Shown one piece after another: positions 47,407 to 57,401 of a stretch of 64,000 nt of DNA. Within the stretch, counting starts at the first letter, position 1, and every line of letters begins with the position of its first letter. The DNA is taken from the NCBI GenBank assembly GCA_028379895.1, contig JAOEKQ010000007.1:1-64000 (forward strand). Direction: 5' to 3'. Source of the DNA: Burkholderiales bacterium. Lineage in GTDB: Bacteria; Pseudomonadota; Gammaproteobacteria; Burkholderiales; Eutrophovitaceae. The notes under the pieces are model-generated. The model made no database searches and was not told where the DNA came from. It saw only the letters and a program-made list of their open reading frames with translations. Position numbers and translations under genes: made by a program.

Positions 47407-48561
47407 TTAGTGTGTCCTTAGGAAAGCTGCGAGATTTTCGATTACCGCTTGACTTTGCTCTTGCTGAACCCAGTGACCAGCGCCCTCGATAAGCGCTATA
47501 TCTTTCATCGATGAGCAGACTTGGTCGCGCATGTGTTCTATGGCACCAGGTGTTTGGTAAATACCCCAGTCATTCTTTCCTGATAAAAAGAGAGACGGTA
47601 CGTTTATCTGGCGGCCTGCGAAAAGTGACAAGGAGATTTGATTGACTCCTTCAACGGTACATCGATACCACTGGAGTCCACCCTGGAAAGTATTTCTTGT
47701 GTATTCAGAAGTGTAGACTGCAAGTTCATCGTCAGTCAGCCAATGACACGCTCTAATTTCACTTTTGGTCGGCATGTGATGGGCTACTGTCTGTGGCATT
47801 GTTTCATTTTTGTTCATGATGTAGTAAGTCGGCATTGCTGCCATAATTTCAGCATCCCATGAAGATAGTTTAAATGGTTGGTTATGAATCCAATCGGCAC
47901 TTTTATGGTGATAATACGCCCTGATGAATTGATTTAGTCCTTGGGGTGCACTCATCATTTCCTCATTAGCCGAGGGCGTTGAATAGTAAATGTGGTAATG
48001 CTTTCGGGGACTTTTTAACGCATTTAATTGTAACTCTAGCTGAATAATAGATGGTCTTTTTAAGATTGCTTCTGACATTTCAACTAACGGAGGTACCCCA
48101 GAAAACGGAGCACTCATCATCACACACGCTTTAAATATATCTGGCCGAATCAGCGCGCACGTTCCAGCAACATAAGAGCCTGCATCGTGACCGATGACGG
48201 CTTTAACCTCTTCGTAGCCGAGCGCTCTCACTAATCCAACAATATCTCGGGCTAGGTTAACTAAGTTAAAGGGCGCTAACGAATCCTCGTACCGGTTACT
48301 CCAACCCGTTGTTCTGCCAAAACCGCGTTGATCAGGAGCCACAACGACATAGCCGAGCGATGCGAGCCCTGGAAGGACATGTCTCCAACTGTAGGCTAGC
48401 TCGGGAAATCCATGGGCGAGAATGATTAATGGCCGTTTCTTATCGTCCGGGCGAGCCTCAAGGATATGCATATCTAGACCATTATTGTTTTGAATTCTGC
48501 GAGATATGATTCCATCAGGAAGTGGGACGTTGCCATATTGTGTTGATTGAATGGAGGCCAT
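47407..48561 (-). CDS. Alpha/beta-hydrolase, epoxide hydrolase-like
   Basis: A 384-residue alpha/beta-hydrolase. The oxyanion-hole HGFPELAYSWRHV motif (near 50-62) and nucleophile Asp126 in IGHDAGSYVAG mark the epoxide hydrolase or haloalkane dehalogenase side of the family. A cap domain fills about 170-280, and the acid (SGKNDWG) and His (GAGHWVQQEQ, near 364) complete the triad. The substrate is unknown. It is the first gene of the operon with the M61 peptidase. Confidence 0.9.
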   Translation of the reverse strand: MASIQSTQYGNVPLPDGIISRRIQNNNGLDMHILEARPDDKKRPLIILAHGFPELAYSWRHVLPGLASLGYVVVAPDQRGFGRTTGWSNRYEDSLAPFNLVNLARDIVGLVRALGYEEVKAVIGHDAGSYVAGTCALIRPDIFKACVMMSAPFSGVPPLVEMSEAILKRPSIIQLELQLNALKSPRKHYHIYYSTPSANEEMMSAPQGLNQFIRAYYHHKSADWIHNQPFKLSSWDAEIMAAMPTYYIMNKNETMPQTVAHHMPTKSEIRACHWLTDDELAVYTSEYTRNTFQGGLQWYRCTVEGVNQISLSLFAGRQINVPSLFLSGKNDWGIYQTPGAIEHMRDQVCSSMKDIALIEGAGHWVQQEQSQAVIENLAAFLRTH

Positions 48562-48584
48562 GATGTTTGTGAGTTAATGAAAAA

Positions 48585-48718
48585 TTTACACCTAATTGTA
48601 AACGTGTGTTAGCTGTCATGTCTGGATAAATTAATAAAGGCTGCTGATCGCATTTATTTTTCAATTCATGAGTTTTCGTTTATCCTAACCTTTGGGTTTG
48701 ATCAAAAAATCCAAGGTT
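48585..48718. promoter_or_regulatory. Two inverted repeats in the divergent promoter region
   Basis: TTTAC (48585-48589) / GTAAA (48598-48602) with an 8-base centre lies 24 bases upstream of the epoxide hydrolase-like gene. AACCTTTGG (48687-48695) / CCAAGGTT (48711-48718), with one bulged base and a 15-base centre containing TGATCA, lies 82 bases upstream of the exported protein gene. Either may be an operator; neither has a T-run. Confidence 0.3.
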
Positions 48719-48800
48719 TCCGCGGACGAGATTCATATGTGAACGTAAATAAAAATGCATGGCTCATTTGCCAGTCGTTAACTTTAGGGGGTGCACGGTT

Positions 48801-49628
48801 ATGCAAAATCAATTGTTGAAAGTTTTCTTAGTCTCGTGTCTCATGGTTGGGTTATCAGCATTTGCACAAGTATCGTCAGATCCGCTCGACTCAGATTCAG
48901 AAGCAACTGCGCTTAAGAGGGATGCTGTTCAAGCAATCGTAGAAGCTCATGACACAACTTTGATTTTGAGAGGTGGCGAACTCATGGTTCGTCAGCAGGT
49001 TGTGAAAGCAGCTAAAAACTTTTCTTTAAAGTGGGGGCGCGAGCGAGGCCTCGGTAAAGAGTGGTGGCGAGACAAGCCTGAGTTTGAGCGAGCTGTCCAG
49101 CATTTGATCGCGATTGGAGATGAGGTGTTACGAGATAAATTTACCTCTGGTGACTGGCTGACCGCAATCTGGACTGAATACACTGCTAATAACTTTACCG
49201 GTGAGCAGGCTTCATCCATTGCGGAACACTTTAAAACTGAACATGGTGCTATTCAAAGAGGTTTGATGGAGTGGTATCTTGGCGAGACTACACTTTTTTA
49301 TTATACGTTTTCCGACCGCTGGGATTATCGTCTAGAGGAAACCCGAAAAGAACTTGAGGCACTTCAAAAAGAAGCACAAAAGCGATTGCCAAATGAGATG
49401 ATTACCTGGAAATCGGGAGAAAAAGAGGCTTATACATTTATTGCATGTAGTCCGGATAACGAGTTTTGTGTTGGCCCTAAGTATTGGAAAATGTTGGCGA
49501 TACCGATGATGGGAGCCGTATTTCGCTATATGGAAGATACGACACGTGAAATTAAGTCCGCTATGGAAGCTGAAAGAGATTCATTGGAGCCTTTTTTTAA
49601 AGCTTTCGAGCAATCAAGAAAACAGTAA
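48801..49628 (+). CDS. Exported protein of unknown function
   Basis: A 275-residue protein with a Sec signal peptide (about 1-22, cleavage after AFA). The mature part is mostly helical, with many charged residues, two cysteines near 219 and 227, and a C-terminal amphipathic segment. ATG 48801 is preceded by AGGGGG, better than the frame-open 48759. I recognise no family. It is alone between two divergent or differently oriented units, and glyA follows 150 bases downstream. Confidence 0.75.
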   Translation: MQNQLLKVFLVSCLMVGLSAFAQVSSDPLDSDSEATALKRDAVQAIVEAHDTTLILRGGELMVRQQVVKAAKNFSLKWGRERGLGKEWWRDKPEFERAVQHLIAIGDEVLRDKFTSGDWLTAIWTEYTANNFTGEQASSIAEHFKTEHGAIQRGLMEWYLGETTLFYYTFSDRWDYRLEETRKELEALQKEAQKRLPNEMITWKSGEKEAYTFIACSPDNEFCVGPKYWKMLAIPMMGAVFRYMEDTTREIKSAMEAERDSLEPFFKAFEQSRKQ

Positions 49629-49778
49629 ATACGCTGCACAGAATGAAACGCACCAATAGCGGCCTTGCAGAAGCTGGTTGATTCCCTGGATCCATTTGGG
49701 TCTTTTTGATATTTTTAGGAATGCTGCGGCGCGCAATGATAAAATTACTGTTTTATATTTTAAGGCATTGGGTGTTGT

Positions 49779-51023
49779 ATGTTTAATTATCAAGATCGCA
49801 TTAAAAATACGGATCCTGAACTCTGGGGTGCGATGAGTTCGGAGGTTCAAAGACAAGAAGACCATGTGGAGTTGATTGCATCCGAAAATTACACGAGCCC
49901 TGCTGTGTTAGAAGCGCAGGGATCGCTACTCACGAATAAATATGCTGAAGGCTATCCTGGTAAGCGCTATTACGGAGGATGCGAGTTTGTCGACCAGGTC
50001 GAGGTCATGGCGATCGATCGTGCTAAAGACTTATTTGGTGCTGAGGCTGTGAATGTTCAGCCTCATTCGGGTAGTCAAGCCAATGCCGCAGTTTACATGT
50101 CTGTGCTTAAGCCGGGTGATACGGTACTTGGGATGTCGCTCGCAGACGGGGGGCATTTAACGCATGGATCTCCCGTGAATTTTAGCGGGAAAATATATAA
50201 CTTCATTAGTTATGGTTTGGATTCGGATGAAATTATTGACTACGCTCAACTTGAGGAGCTCGCTCACAAGCACAAACCTAAAATGATCGTAGCAGGCGCA
50301 TCAGCCTACTCGCTATTTATAGATTGGGCTCGTATTGCAGATGTTGCGAAAGATATCGGTGCTTATTTTTTAGTTGACATGGCCCATTACTCTGGATTGA
50401 TTGCGGCTAAGGTGTATCCAACGCCAGTAGGGTTTGCAGATTTTATTACCAGCACAACTCACAAGACACTTCGTGGTCCGAGAGGAGGGATTATTCTCTC
50501 TGGAATTGAACACGAAAAGCGTGTCAATTCCTCTATTTTTCCGGGTAATCAAGGAGGACCCTTGATGCATGTTATTGCGGGGAAGGCGGCTGCGTTTAAA
50601 GAGGCTTTGACTCCAGAATTTGTTGCTTATCAGAAACAGGTGATAACCAATGCGAAGGCAATGGCGAATGTGCTTACAGAGCGTGGTGTGAGAATCGTTT
50701 CAGGTCGAACTGATAGCCACATGTTTTTAGTTGATCTGAGGGGTAAAAAAATCACCGGTAAAATTGCAGAAAATGTCCTTGGATCCGCTCACATCACTGT
50801 TAATAAAAACGCGATTCCGAACGATCCCGAGTCTCCATTTGTAACGAGTGGTATACGTATCGGCTCCCCGGCTCTAACGACAAGAGGATTTGGTCACAAT
50901 GAGGCGTCTGAAACAGCCAATCTAATCGCAGATATTCTGGATCATCCAGAGGATGACGCTGTTATAAAGAAAACAAAAGATGCAATCAAAAGTCTTTGTA
51001 AACGTCATCCAGTTTATGGATGA
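49779..51023 (+). CDS. glyA: Serine hydroxymethyltransferase
   Basis: PLP enzyme that interconverts serine and glycine with tetrahydrofolate, supplying one-carbon units. The 414-residue protein has K229 in [13 protein letters not shown], the PLP-binding lysine, and the usual [20 protein letters not shown]-terminal segment. It heads the plus-strand series nrdR-ribD-ribE-ribBX-ribH-nusB. No glycine or folate riboswitch is recognisable in the 150-base leader. Confidence 0.97.
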   Translation: MFNYQDRIKNTDPELWGAMSSEVQRQEDHVELIASENYTSPAVLEAQGSLLTNKYAEGYPGKRYYGGCEFVDQVEVMAIDRAKDLFGAEAVNVQPHSGSQANAAVYMSVLKPGDTVLGMSLADGGHLTHGSPVNFSGKIYNFISYGLDSDEIIDYAQLEELAHKHKPKMIVAGASAYSLFIDWARIADVAKDIGAYFLVDMAHYSGLIAAKVYPTPVGFADFITSTTHKTLRGPRGGIILSGIEHEKRVNSSIFPGNQGGPLMHVIAGKAAAFKEALTPEFVAYQKQVITNAKAMANVLTERGVRIVSGRTDSHMFLVDLRGKKITGKIAENVLGSAHITVNKNAIPNDPESPFVTSGIRIGSPALTTRGFGHNEASETANLIADILDHPEDDAVIKKTKDAIKSLCKRHPVYG

Positions 51024-51054
51024 TTAAGAACTCATTTTCGGACGGAGCTTAATT

Positions 51055-51507
51055 ATGAAATGCCCGTTTTGTAACTATGAAGACACGCAGGTTGTAGATT
51101 CTCGAGTGTCGGAGGCTAGCGATAGCATTCGTCGTCGTCGCCGTTGCGTGGCCTGCGATAAGCGATTTACAACTTATGAGACCGTTGAGTTACGTATGCC
51201 TCTTCTAGTTAAGTCGAACGGTAGCCGGGAGGACTTTGATGAAAAAAAGATTCGTACTGGATTTTCCCGAGCGCTTCATAGTCGTCCTGTCCCAGCGAAT
51301 TTGGTTGAGGATGCAGTTAACCGCATCATTCAGCAACTGTTATCACTTGGGGAGCGCGAGATTGAGTCTCGGCATGTAGGTGAGTTGGTAATGGCTGAAT
51401 TGAGGAAATTAGATAAGGTTGCTTACATACGTTTTGCATCCGTTTACCGGAACTTTCAGGATGAGGAGGACTTTCGTGATGTTCTCAAGGAAGTCCAGAA
51501 ACCGTGA
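51055..51507 (+). CDS. nrdR: Transcriptional repressor NrdR
   Basis: Represses ribonucleotide reductase genes in response to ATP/dATP. The 150-residue protein has a zinc ribbon (C3, C6, C31, C34) followed by an ATP-cone (about 49-139) with [14 protein letters not shown]. Its stop overlaps the ribD start (GTGA at 51504-51507), the widespread nrdR-ribD pairing. Confidence 0.97.
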   Translation: MKCPFCNYEDTQVVDSRVSEASDSIRRRRRCVACDKRFTTYETVELRMPLLVKSNGSREDFDEKKIRTGFSRALHSRPVPANLVEDAVNRIIQQLLSLGEREIESRHVGELVMAELRKLDKVAYIRFASVYRNFQDEEDFRDVLKEVQKP

Positions 51508-52598
51508 GTACAACAACTAGTCCGCATAACGATGAATACTTTATGTCTAGGGCATTGGCATTAGCTGTCAGAGGACTATATACAACAACCCCAAATCCTC
51601 GAGTAGGGTGCGTTATTGTTAATCGTGACAGTATTGTTGGTGAGGGCTGGCACGTTACTTCTGGTGCCGAGCACGCTGAAGTAATCGCACTTAAGAAAGC
51701 TGGAGCACGAGCTGCAGGTGGAACTCTTTACGTGACACTAGAGCCATGTTCTCATTATGGGAAAACGCCACCCTGTGTTGAGGGGATCGTTCAAGCCGGT
51801 ATAAGTCGAGTTGTTTTCGGGGCCAAGGACCCGAATCCGTTAGTCGATGGAAGAGGTTTAGAGCATCTTAGAGCGAACGGTATTTCAGTGGTAGGAGATC
51901 GCTGCAGTCGAGAATCAGAGGAATTGAATCTTGGTTTTTTTAAAAGAATGAGGTCTGGCAGACCTTGGGTAAGGGTCAAGGTTGCCGCTGGCCTGGACGG
52001 TAAAACCGCATTGGAAAATGGTAAAAGCCAGTGGATTACGTCCGAAGAGTCTCGAGTGGATGCTCACAAGTGGAGAGCGCAGTCATGCGCTGTGCTCACG
52101 GGCGTTGGTACAGTTGTTGAGGATGACCCAAGATTGACGGTTCGGCATATCGAGACAAGTAGACAGCCGGACAAAGTGATTGTCGACAGTCAGCTAAGAA
52201 GTCCCATAGGGGCGAATCTATTTAAAACAGCGGGAGTCACACTTGCGACAGCGGTAAGTAATCAGGAGCGCCTAGACCAGTTTCTTGCTAAGGGTGTTAA
52301 CGTGTTAACGTTGCCGGATTCAGATGGGCGTGTTGACCTGGATAAGCTGTTACTTAAGTTAGCAGATCAACAGGTTAATGAGGTTTTAGTTGAGGCTGGG
52401 ATTAATCTACACAGTGCGTTGCTCCATCGTAATCTTATTGATGAAATGATAATTTATTATGCGCCCAAATTTTTAGGTGCCCAGGGTCGCGGAATGTTTT
52501 TTCTTGACAACCTGGAAAGTATGGACAAAGTGATAGAGCAAAGTATCGTTGACATCACTTCAATTGGTAAGGACTTTCGCGTGACGGTTAGGTTTTGA
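51504..52598 (+). CDS. ribD: Bifunctional diaminohydroxyphosphoribosylaminopyrimidine deaminase / reductase
   Basis: Second and third steps of riboflavin synthesis. The 364-residue chain has an N-terminal deaminase (zinc ligands His57 in HAEV and the cysteines of [12 protein letters not shown] near 82 and 91) and a C-terminal NADPH reductase from about 150. Start is GTG 51504, coupled to nrdR. The next gene ribE starts 2 bases after its stop. No FMN riboswitch is seen upstream of the rib genes. Confidence 0.96.
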   Translation: MSTTTSPHNDEYFMSRALALAVRGLYTTTPNPRVGCVIVNRDSIVGEGWHVTSGAEHAEVIALKKAGARAAGGTLYVTLEPCSHYGKTPPCVEGIVQAGISRVVFGAKDPNPLVDGRGLEHLRANGISVVGDRCSRESEELNLGFFKRMRSGRPWVRVKVAAGLDGKTALENGKSQWITSEESRVDAHKWRAQSCAVLTGVGTVVEDDPRLTVRHIETSRQPDKVIVDSQLRSPIGANLFKTAGVTLATAVSNQERLDQFLAKGVNVLTLPDSDGRVDLDKLLLKLADQQVNEVLVEAGINLHSALLHRNLIDEMIIYYAPKFLGAQGRGMFFLDNLESMDKVIEQSIVDITSIGKDFRVTVRF

Positions 52599-52600
52599 TT

Positions 52601-53191
52601 ATGTTTACAGGAATTGTTGAGTGCACAGGGCGCATTGAGCGCTGCGATATTACCGGGAAGGCTGCGAGGCTATGCGTAACTAGTGATGATTTTGATGTTG
52701 GTGACGTTAATCTCGGAGATAGCATAGCGGTTAATGGCGTATGTCTTACGGTCGTTGAGTTTGGAAGCGGATACTTAGAATTTGATGTTTCGCCAGAGAC
52801 TCTTAAGTTAGTTACTGGATTATCCATTGGAGATATTGTCAATTTAGAACGAGCAATGACACTAAGCTCATTGATTGGCGGCCATTTAGTGAGTGGCCAT
52901 GTGGATGGGATTGGTGAAGTTTTGGTTGTTGACGAAACAGACGGAAATTGGGAAATAACTGTTAAGGTGCCACCAGCTCTTAATCGATATCTGGTAAAAA
53001 AAGGATCAATCACCATAAATGGTGTGAGCTTGACTGTGAATCATGATGCTGAGGATGCGGTTCTAATTAATCTTGTGCCGCATACGATCAGTAAGACCAA
53101 TCTAAAACTTATTAAAGCTGGATTTTTTGTGAATTTAGAGGTTGATATGTTGGCCCGTTACACCGAGAAACTATTGACTAGTGCGAAATAA
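52601..53191 (+). CDS. ribE: Riboflavin synthase, alpha chain
   Basis: Dismutates 6,7-dimethyl-8-ribityllumazine to riboflavin. The 196-residue protein begins MFTGIVECTG and has two tandem lumazine-binding barrels, each starting with a similar motif (FTGIVE and LVSGHVDGIGE near 98). Start ATG 52601 fits the conserved MFTGIVE start; the frame could begin with a TTG at 52595. It sits between ribD and ribBX. Confidence 0.96.
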   Translation: MFTGIVECTGRIERCDITGKAARLCVTSDDFDVGDVNLGDSIAVNGVCLTVVEFGSGYLEFDVSPETLKLVTGLSIGDIVNLERAMTLSSLIGGHLVSGHVDGIGEVLVVDETDGNWEITVKVPPALNRYLVKKGSITINGVSLTVNHDAEDAVLINLVPHTISKTNLKLIKAGFFVNLEVDMLARYTEKLLTSAK

Positions 53192-53193
53192 AT

Positions 53194-54291
53194 ATGACAA
53201 CCGATATTAGCCCGATACCTGAAATTGTTGATGATTTAAAGCAAGGGAAAATGGTCATTCTTGTTGATGAGGAGGACCGAGAGAACGAGGGCGACTTGTT
53301 GATGGCGGCAGAGCATGTGACCCCGGAGGCCGTAAATTTTATGGCGAAGTTCGGCCGCGGATTGATTTGTTTGACGTTAACTGAGGATAAGTGTCGGCAG
53401 CTACGTCTAATGCCTATGGTGGGCTCTAACGGATCTCGGATGGGTACCAATTTTACTGTGTCTATTGAGGCTGCCGAGGGTGTCACGACCGGTATTTCCG
53501 CCGCTGACCGTGCCCAAACAATCAAGGTGGCATCGTCTCCAGATGCATCCCCCGATGACCTTGTTCAACCAGGACATGTTTTTCCGTTGAAAGCTGAGGA
53601 GGGTGGGGTTTTAGTACGAGCAGGTCATACCGAGGCAGGGTGTGATTTGGCGTTAATGGCAGGACTTCAACCGACTTCTGTTATATGCGAAATCTTAAAA
53701 GAAAATGGCGAGATGGCGCGTTTACCGGATCTAGTTACGTTTAGTCGGCAACACAGTCTTAAAATCGGAACAATTGCTGACCTAATCGCATATCGGGGAC
53801 AGAATGAATCGCTAGTTGAACGTGTGTTGGAGCGACCAATTGATACGGTTGCGGGATCATTCAATTTACTGGCCTATCGTGATCGTATCTCTAAGGAAGT
53901 ACATTTGGCTTTAGTCAAGGGGAGCTTCGCAGAGGCGGAGGAGGTGTTGGTTCGCGTTCATGAGCCATTTTCAATTGCAGATCTCCTTGACAAAAATAGG
54001 GGGATGCACTCGTGGCGCTTTGATGAGGCATTAAGCACGATCAACAAAATTGGTAAGGGGGTCTTGATATTAATTCACAGGACTGAAGATGGTGATGCGT
54101 TATTGCGACATTTACAACCAAAGCAGGAATCGACCCCCAAGGTAGACCTTCGTAATTATGGAATCGGTGCTCAAATATTGAAAGATTTAGGAGTGAGTCG
54201 TATGCGATTAATGTCGACTCCAAGGCGCATGCCAAGTATGACCGGTTTTGATTTGGAAATTGTTGGTTACCAGGAGAAAACATCTGAGTAA
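53194..54291 (+). CDS. ribBX: 3,4-dihydroxy-2-butanone-4-phosphate synthase with degenerate GTP cyclohydrolase II-like domain
   Basis: The N-terminal half (about 1-200) is a full DHBP synthase (RibB) with DEEDRENEGDLLMAAEHVTP near 26-45 and GHTEAGCDLALMAG near 147. The C-terminal half (about 205-360) aligns with GTP cyclohydrolase II, but where the enzyme has three zinc cysteines this one reads VRVHEPFSIADLLDKN, with none. It is therefore the RibBX type described for proteobacteria, without cyclohydrolase activity, so a separate ribA should exist elsewhere. Start ATG 53194, 2 bases after ribE. Confidence 0.92.
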   Translation: MTTDISPIPEIVDDLKQGKMVILVDEEDRENEGDLLMAAEHVTPEAVNFMAKFGRGLICLTLTEDKCRQLRLMPMVGSNGSRMGTNFTVSIEAAEGVTTGISAADRAQTIKVASSPDASPDDLVQPGHVFPLKAEEGGVLVRAGHTEAGCDLALMAGLQPTSVICEILKENGEMARLPDLVTFSRQHSLKIGTIADLIAYRGQNESLVERVLERPIDTVAGSFNLLAYRDRISKEVHLALVKGSFAEAEEVLVRVHEPFSIADLLDKNRGMHSWRFDEALSTINKIGKGVLILIHRTEDGDALLRHLQPKQESTPKVDLRNYGIGAQILKDLGVSRMRLMSTPRRMPSMTGFDLEIVGYQEKTSE

Positions 54292-54346
54292 GGTAGGTCA
54301 AGGAAATTTTGGATGGTCTTATAAAAATTTTAAGGGGTAGATAGAC

Positions 54347-54817
54347 TTGCAAAACTTAGGGCAAAAGGCGCTTGATGTGAGAGAAGCTGAGGGATTAAAA
54401 GTCGGTATTGTCATTGCTCAATTTAATAAGGATATTGCCGATAGCATGCGCCTGGCATGTATTGATCAGTTGGTAAAGCTAGGAGTTAGGTCAGACGACA
54501 TTATTGAGGTTGAAGTGCCTGGGGCCCTCGAGATACCGGTTGTGTTAGATGCCATGGCGAAGACAGGAAATTTTGATGCTTTGGTCGCGCTTGGATCTGT
54601 AATTCGAGGGGGAACATATCACTTTGAAATCGTATCCAACGAATCGGCACGCGGGATAATGACGGTCCAATTGGAGTCCGGCACCCCAATTGCTAATGGA
54701 ATTCTGACTTGCGATAATATGGACCAGGTCGAGGAACGGATGGAGCAGAAATCCAAAGAATGCGCCGACGTAGTCGTGAGTATGGTTAGCTTGCTAGATC
54801 AGATTTATGAAAGGTAG
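54347..54817 (+). CDS. ribH: 6,7-dimethyl-8-ribityllumazine synthase
   Basis: Makes the lumazine substrate of riboflavin synthase. The 156-residue protein has VIAQFNKDIADSM near 23, the VPGALEIPVVLDAM segment near 62 and GSVIRGGTYHFE near 84-95. Start is TTG 54347 with AGGGG at 54333-54337. It overlaps nusB by 11 bases. Confidence 0.95.
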   Translation: MQNLGQKALDVREAEGLKVGIVIAQFNKDIADSMRLACIDQLVKLGVRSDDIIEVEVPGALEIPVVLDAMAKTGNFDALVALGSVIRGGTYHFEIVSNESARGIMTVQLESGTPIANGILTCDNMDQVEERMEQKSKECADVVVSMVSLLDQIYER

Positions 54818-55223
54818 TCGTAGGTGCGCTCGTGTGCTCGCGGTTAAAGGCTTGTATCACTGGCAAATAAATCAGGTCGATATTGAGCGGATCGTAGAGG
54901 TGTTGTTAACGGAGGAGGAATATCCTAAAGCGGATGCAAACTATACTCGGCATCTTTTGCAATCTGCGATTCATCATGTGGATAGGCATTATCGAGACAT
55001 TGAACCCTGCCTAGACCGTCCTCTTGCGCAAATTTCTCCCATAGAGAAAGCTATTCTGCTCATTGCGATGGTCGAATTAAATGAGGCATCAGAAGTACCT
55101 TTTAAAGTTGTCATTAACGAATGCGTTGAATTGGCGAAGCAGTTTGGCGGCACCGACGGACATAAGTACGTCAACGGTGTTCTAGATCGCTTCCTAAAGG
55201 GTTGTCGTGAGCCGCAAGCCTAA
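54807..55223 (+). CDS. nusB: Transcription antitermination factor NusB
   Basis: Partner of NusE in rRNA antitermination. The 138-residue helical protein starts RRCARVLAVKGLYHWQ and ends with KYVNGVLDRFLK, typical for the family. The ribH-nusB pair is standard in proteobacteria. A gap of 181 bases (55224-55404) follows, in which I see no gene or terminator. Confidence 0.95.
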   Translation: MKGSRRCARVLAVKGLYHWQINQVDIERIVEVLLTEEEYPKADANYTRHLLQSAIHHVDRHYRDIEPCLDRPLAQISPIEKAILLIAMVELNEASEVPFKVVINECVELAKQFGGTDGHKYVNGVLDRFLKGCREPQA

Positions 55224-55404
55224 GTCGTAAATGAATAGCGAATATGCTTGCTGTTGCCAAATCCATCTTAATGATTCAAATGGCTTCAGCTATGATATCA
55301 ACCTAGCTCAACCTTACTTTCAGAACACAATTTTTTAAGAAATCGCGAAGAGCCTACGTAGATGATGGATGTGAATCGAAGCAATAGAGAATAGAGGTCT
55401 ATGA

Positions 55405-56373
55405 TTGGCTTCCGAATTTGAGATCATTCGAAGATATTTTAATAATCACTCTAGGAGTGTTCGGCTCGGCGTGGGAGACGATGGCGCTTTAATTGACCTC
55501 GGAGGCGGTAAGGATCTGGTTCTAACTACTGATACATTGGTAAGTGGAACTCATTTCTTGTCTTCTGAGGACCCAACTGCAATCGGGTTTAAATCCGCAG
55601 CGGTAAATTTATCTGATTTAGCTGCTATGGGAGCTACACCTAAGTATGCTTTATTGGCGATCACGTTGCCTTTTTCGGATGAAGCATGGTTAGAGCGGTT
55701 TTCAAAAGGCCTTTACTCAGTATTGAATCAATATTCCGTTAACCTAGTCGGTGGAGATACCACACGAGGAGATGTTTTATCGATCACCCTAACAGCAATC
55801 GGCTTTGTAAGCTCTAATAAAGCCCTGCGAAGGGATCATGCCACGTTTGATGACGATGTGTGGGTTTCAGGCTTGATTGGTGTTGGAGCGGTTGGTCTCT
55901 TGATACAAAGGGGTACACTTAGATTTTCCAAGAGGGATGAGGAGGATTTCTTGGCTAGATTGCGTAAACCTGAACCTAGAGTTGAACTCGGACAAAAATT
56001 AGTGGGTATTGCAAATTCTGCGATCGATATTTCAGACGGATTAGTCGCTGATGCAGGACACGTGGCAAAAGGTTCAGGTACCCAAATTGTCATCGATTTT
56101 GCGACAATACCGACTCATACAGCGTTAAACTCGTCGAAACGGGATCCAATTATTAAGAATAGTATTCTCGGAGGCGGAGATGATTATGAGCTGTTATTTA
56201 CTGCTAACCCCGATGCTAAGGAGCAAATAGATAGTATTGCCCGCGACTTAGATTTACGCTTAACCCGGATTGGCAAGGTAAGAAGCGGATCAGGTGTAGC
56301 CGTGAGAGATGACGGTGAAGAACTGTCAGTTGGTTTTCAAAGAGGATTTGATCATTTTGCAAAAAGAAAATAA
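55405..56373 (+). CDS. thiL: Thiamine-monophosphate kinase
   Basis: Phosphorylates TMP to thiamine diphosphate. The 322-residue protein has GVGDDGALID near 23 and LTTDTLVSGTHF near 41-52, with VGGDTTRGD near 118 and DISDGLVAD near 213. Start is TTG 55405 with AGAGG at 55393-55397, 7 bases upstream; an out-of-frame ATG at 55401 overlaps it but is too close to the ribosome binding site. pgpA overlaps its end. Confidence 0.95.
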   Translation: MASEFEIIRRYFNNHSRSVRLGVGDDGALIDLGGGKDLVLTTDTLVSGTHFLSSEDPTAIGFKSAAVNLSDLAAMGATPKYALLAITLPFSDEAWLERFSKGLYSVLNQYSVNLVGGDTTRGDVLSITLTAIGFVSSNKALRRDHATFDDDVWVSGLIGVGAVGLLIQRGTLRFSKRDEEDFLARLRKPEPRVELGQKLVGIANSAIDISDGLVADAGHVAKGSGTQIVIDFATIPTHTALNSSKRDPIIKNSILGGGDDYELLFTANPDAKEQIDSIARDLDLRLTRIGKVRSGSGVAVRDDGEELSVGFQRGFDHFAKRK

Positions 56374-56890
56374 TCTCGATCTGTTCCCTCGAGTGTTTAA
56401 AAACCCAAATTTATTCTTGGCGTGTGGGTTTGGTGTTGGATTGATTCGTCCGGGGCCTGGAACTTGGGGAACTTTGATTGCATTACCAATACACCATGCA
56501 TTAAGTTTGGTGTTCAACTTCGAAGTTCTAATCATTTTTTGGATTTCGATGTTTTTTGTGGGTGTTCTAGTCTGCAGAGCATCCGAGAAGATTTTAGGTG
56601 AATTAGATCATTCCGCAATAGTTATAGATGAATTTGTTGCGTTTGGATTGATATTGGCTTTTATTCCAAATTATTTATATCTGCACCTAGTAGCTTTTGT
56701 ATTATTTCGTATTTTTGATATTTTCAAGCCTTTTGGGATTGGTTACATAGATCAACGTGTAAAAGGTGGGCTAGGAGTTATGTTGGATGATCTATTAGCT
56801 GCTGGATATACTATTGTCGTAATGATAGTTTTATTACTATTCGTTAATTTACCTTTATCGGAGAGGCTAGCTTATGGCTTCCTACGTTGA
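56357..56890 (+). CDS. pgpA: Phosphatidylglycerophosphatase A
   Basis: Inner-membrane phosphatase of phosphatidylglycerol synthesis. The family motif RPGPGTWGTL (near 29-38) and the DEFVAFGL variant of the second motif (near 93-100) are visible, with three hydrophobic segments. The frame is open from ATG 56309; TTG 56357 is preferred because AGAGG lies upstream and the conserved part begins soon after. It overlaps thiL by 17 bases. thiL-pgpA is a common proteobacterial pair. Confidence 0.85.
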   Translation: MQKENNLDLFPRVFKNPNLFLACGFGVGLIRPGPGTWGTLIALPIHHALSLVFNFEVLIIFWISMFFVGVLVCRASEKILGELDHSAIVIDEFVAFGLILAFIPNYLYLHLVAFVLFRIFDIFKPFGIGYIDQRVKGGLGVMLDDLLAAGYTIVVMIVLLLFVNLPLSERLAYGFLR

Positions 56891-57401
56891 AATTGATATT
56901 TATCTGATAAGCAAGCGGGTAGGCGCTTTGTTAATGGAAAGAGGCTTGATTGTGGGTACTGCTGAATCGTGTACTGGCGGATGGGTCGCCCAAGCTATCA
57001 CTGCCGTACCGGGGAGTTCAGCTTGGTTTCACTCGGGGTTTGTAACCTACTCCAATCAATCAAAAATAGAACAGTTAGGCGTGGATTCAGATTCGGTCGA
57101 TCAATTTGGCGCCGTATCTGAGATCGTTGTCGAAAGCATGGTGAATGGAGTGTTAGCCAAAACAACATCGGATTGCGCAATCGCGACGAGTGGTGTTGCA
57201 GGCCCAGGCGGTGGGACCATTGATAAGCCTGTGGGTACGGTTTGGATTTCCGTCGGAGATGCAATCAAAGGTCTGACTACAAAAAAGTTTTTGTTCGCTG
57301 GTGATCGTGAAGTGGTCCGTCTTCGGTCGGTTGCGGAGAGTTTGCGACTTTTAGAGGCATTTCTAACTCACGATAAGCCGCAATCATCAAATCTTGAGTA
57401 A
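56874..57401 (+). CDS. pncC: NMN amidohydrolase / CinA C-terminal domain protein
   Basis: A 175-residue CinA C-terminal type amidohydrolase: LIVGTAESCTGGWVAQAIT (near 25-43) and ATSGVAGPGGGT near 102 are diagnostic. Deamidates nicotinamide mononucleotide in NAD salvage. It overlaps pgpA by 17 bases and is followed by recA, the frequent cinA-recA order. Confidence 0.93.
   Translation: MASYVEIDIYLISKRVGALLMERGLIVGTAESCTGGWVAQAITAVPGSSAWFHSGFVTYSNQSKIEQLGVDSDSVDQFGAVSEIVVESMVNGVLAKTTSDCAIATSGVAGPGGGTIDKPVGTVWISVGDAIKGLTTKKFLFAGDREVVRLRSVAESLRLLEAFLTHDKPQSSNLE

Noticed and set aside
51055-54817. FMN riboswitch expected for riboflavin genes
   Set aside because: No conserved RFN element is visible; the genes from nrdR to ribE are overlapping or nearly so, and the 55-base ribBX-ribH gap is too short.
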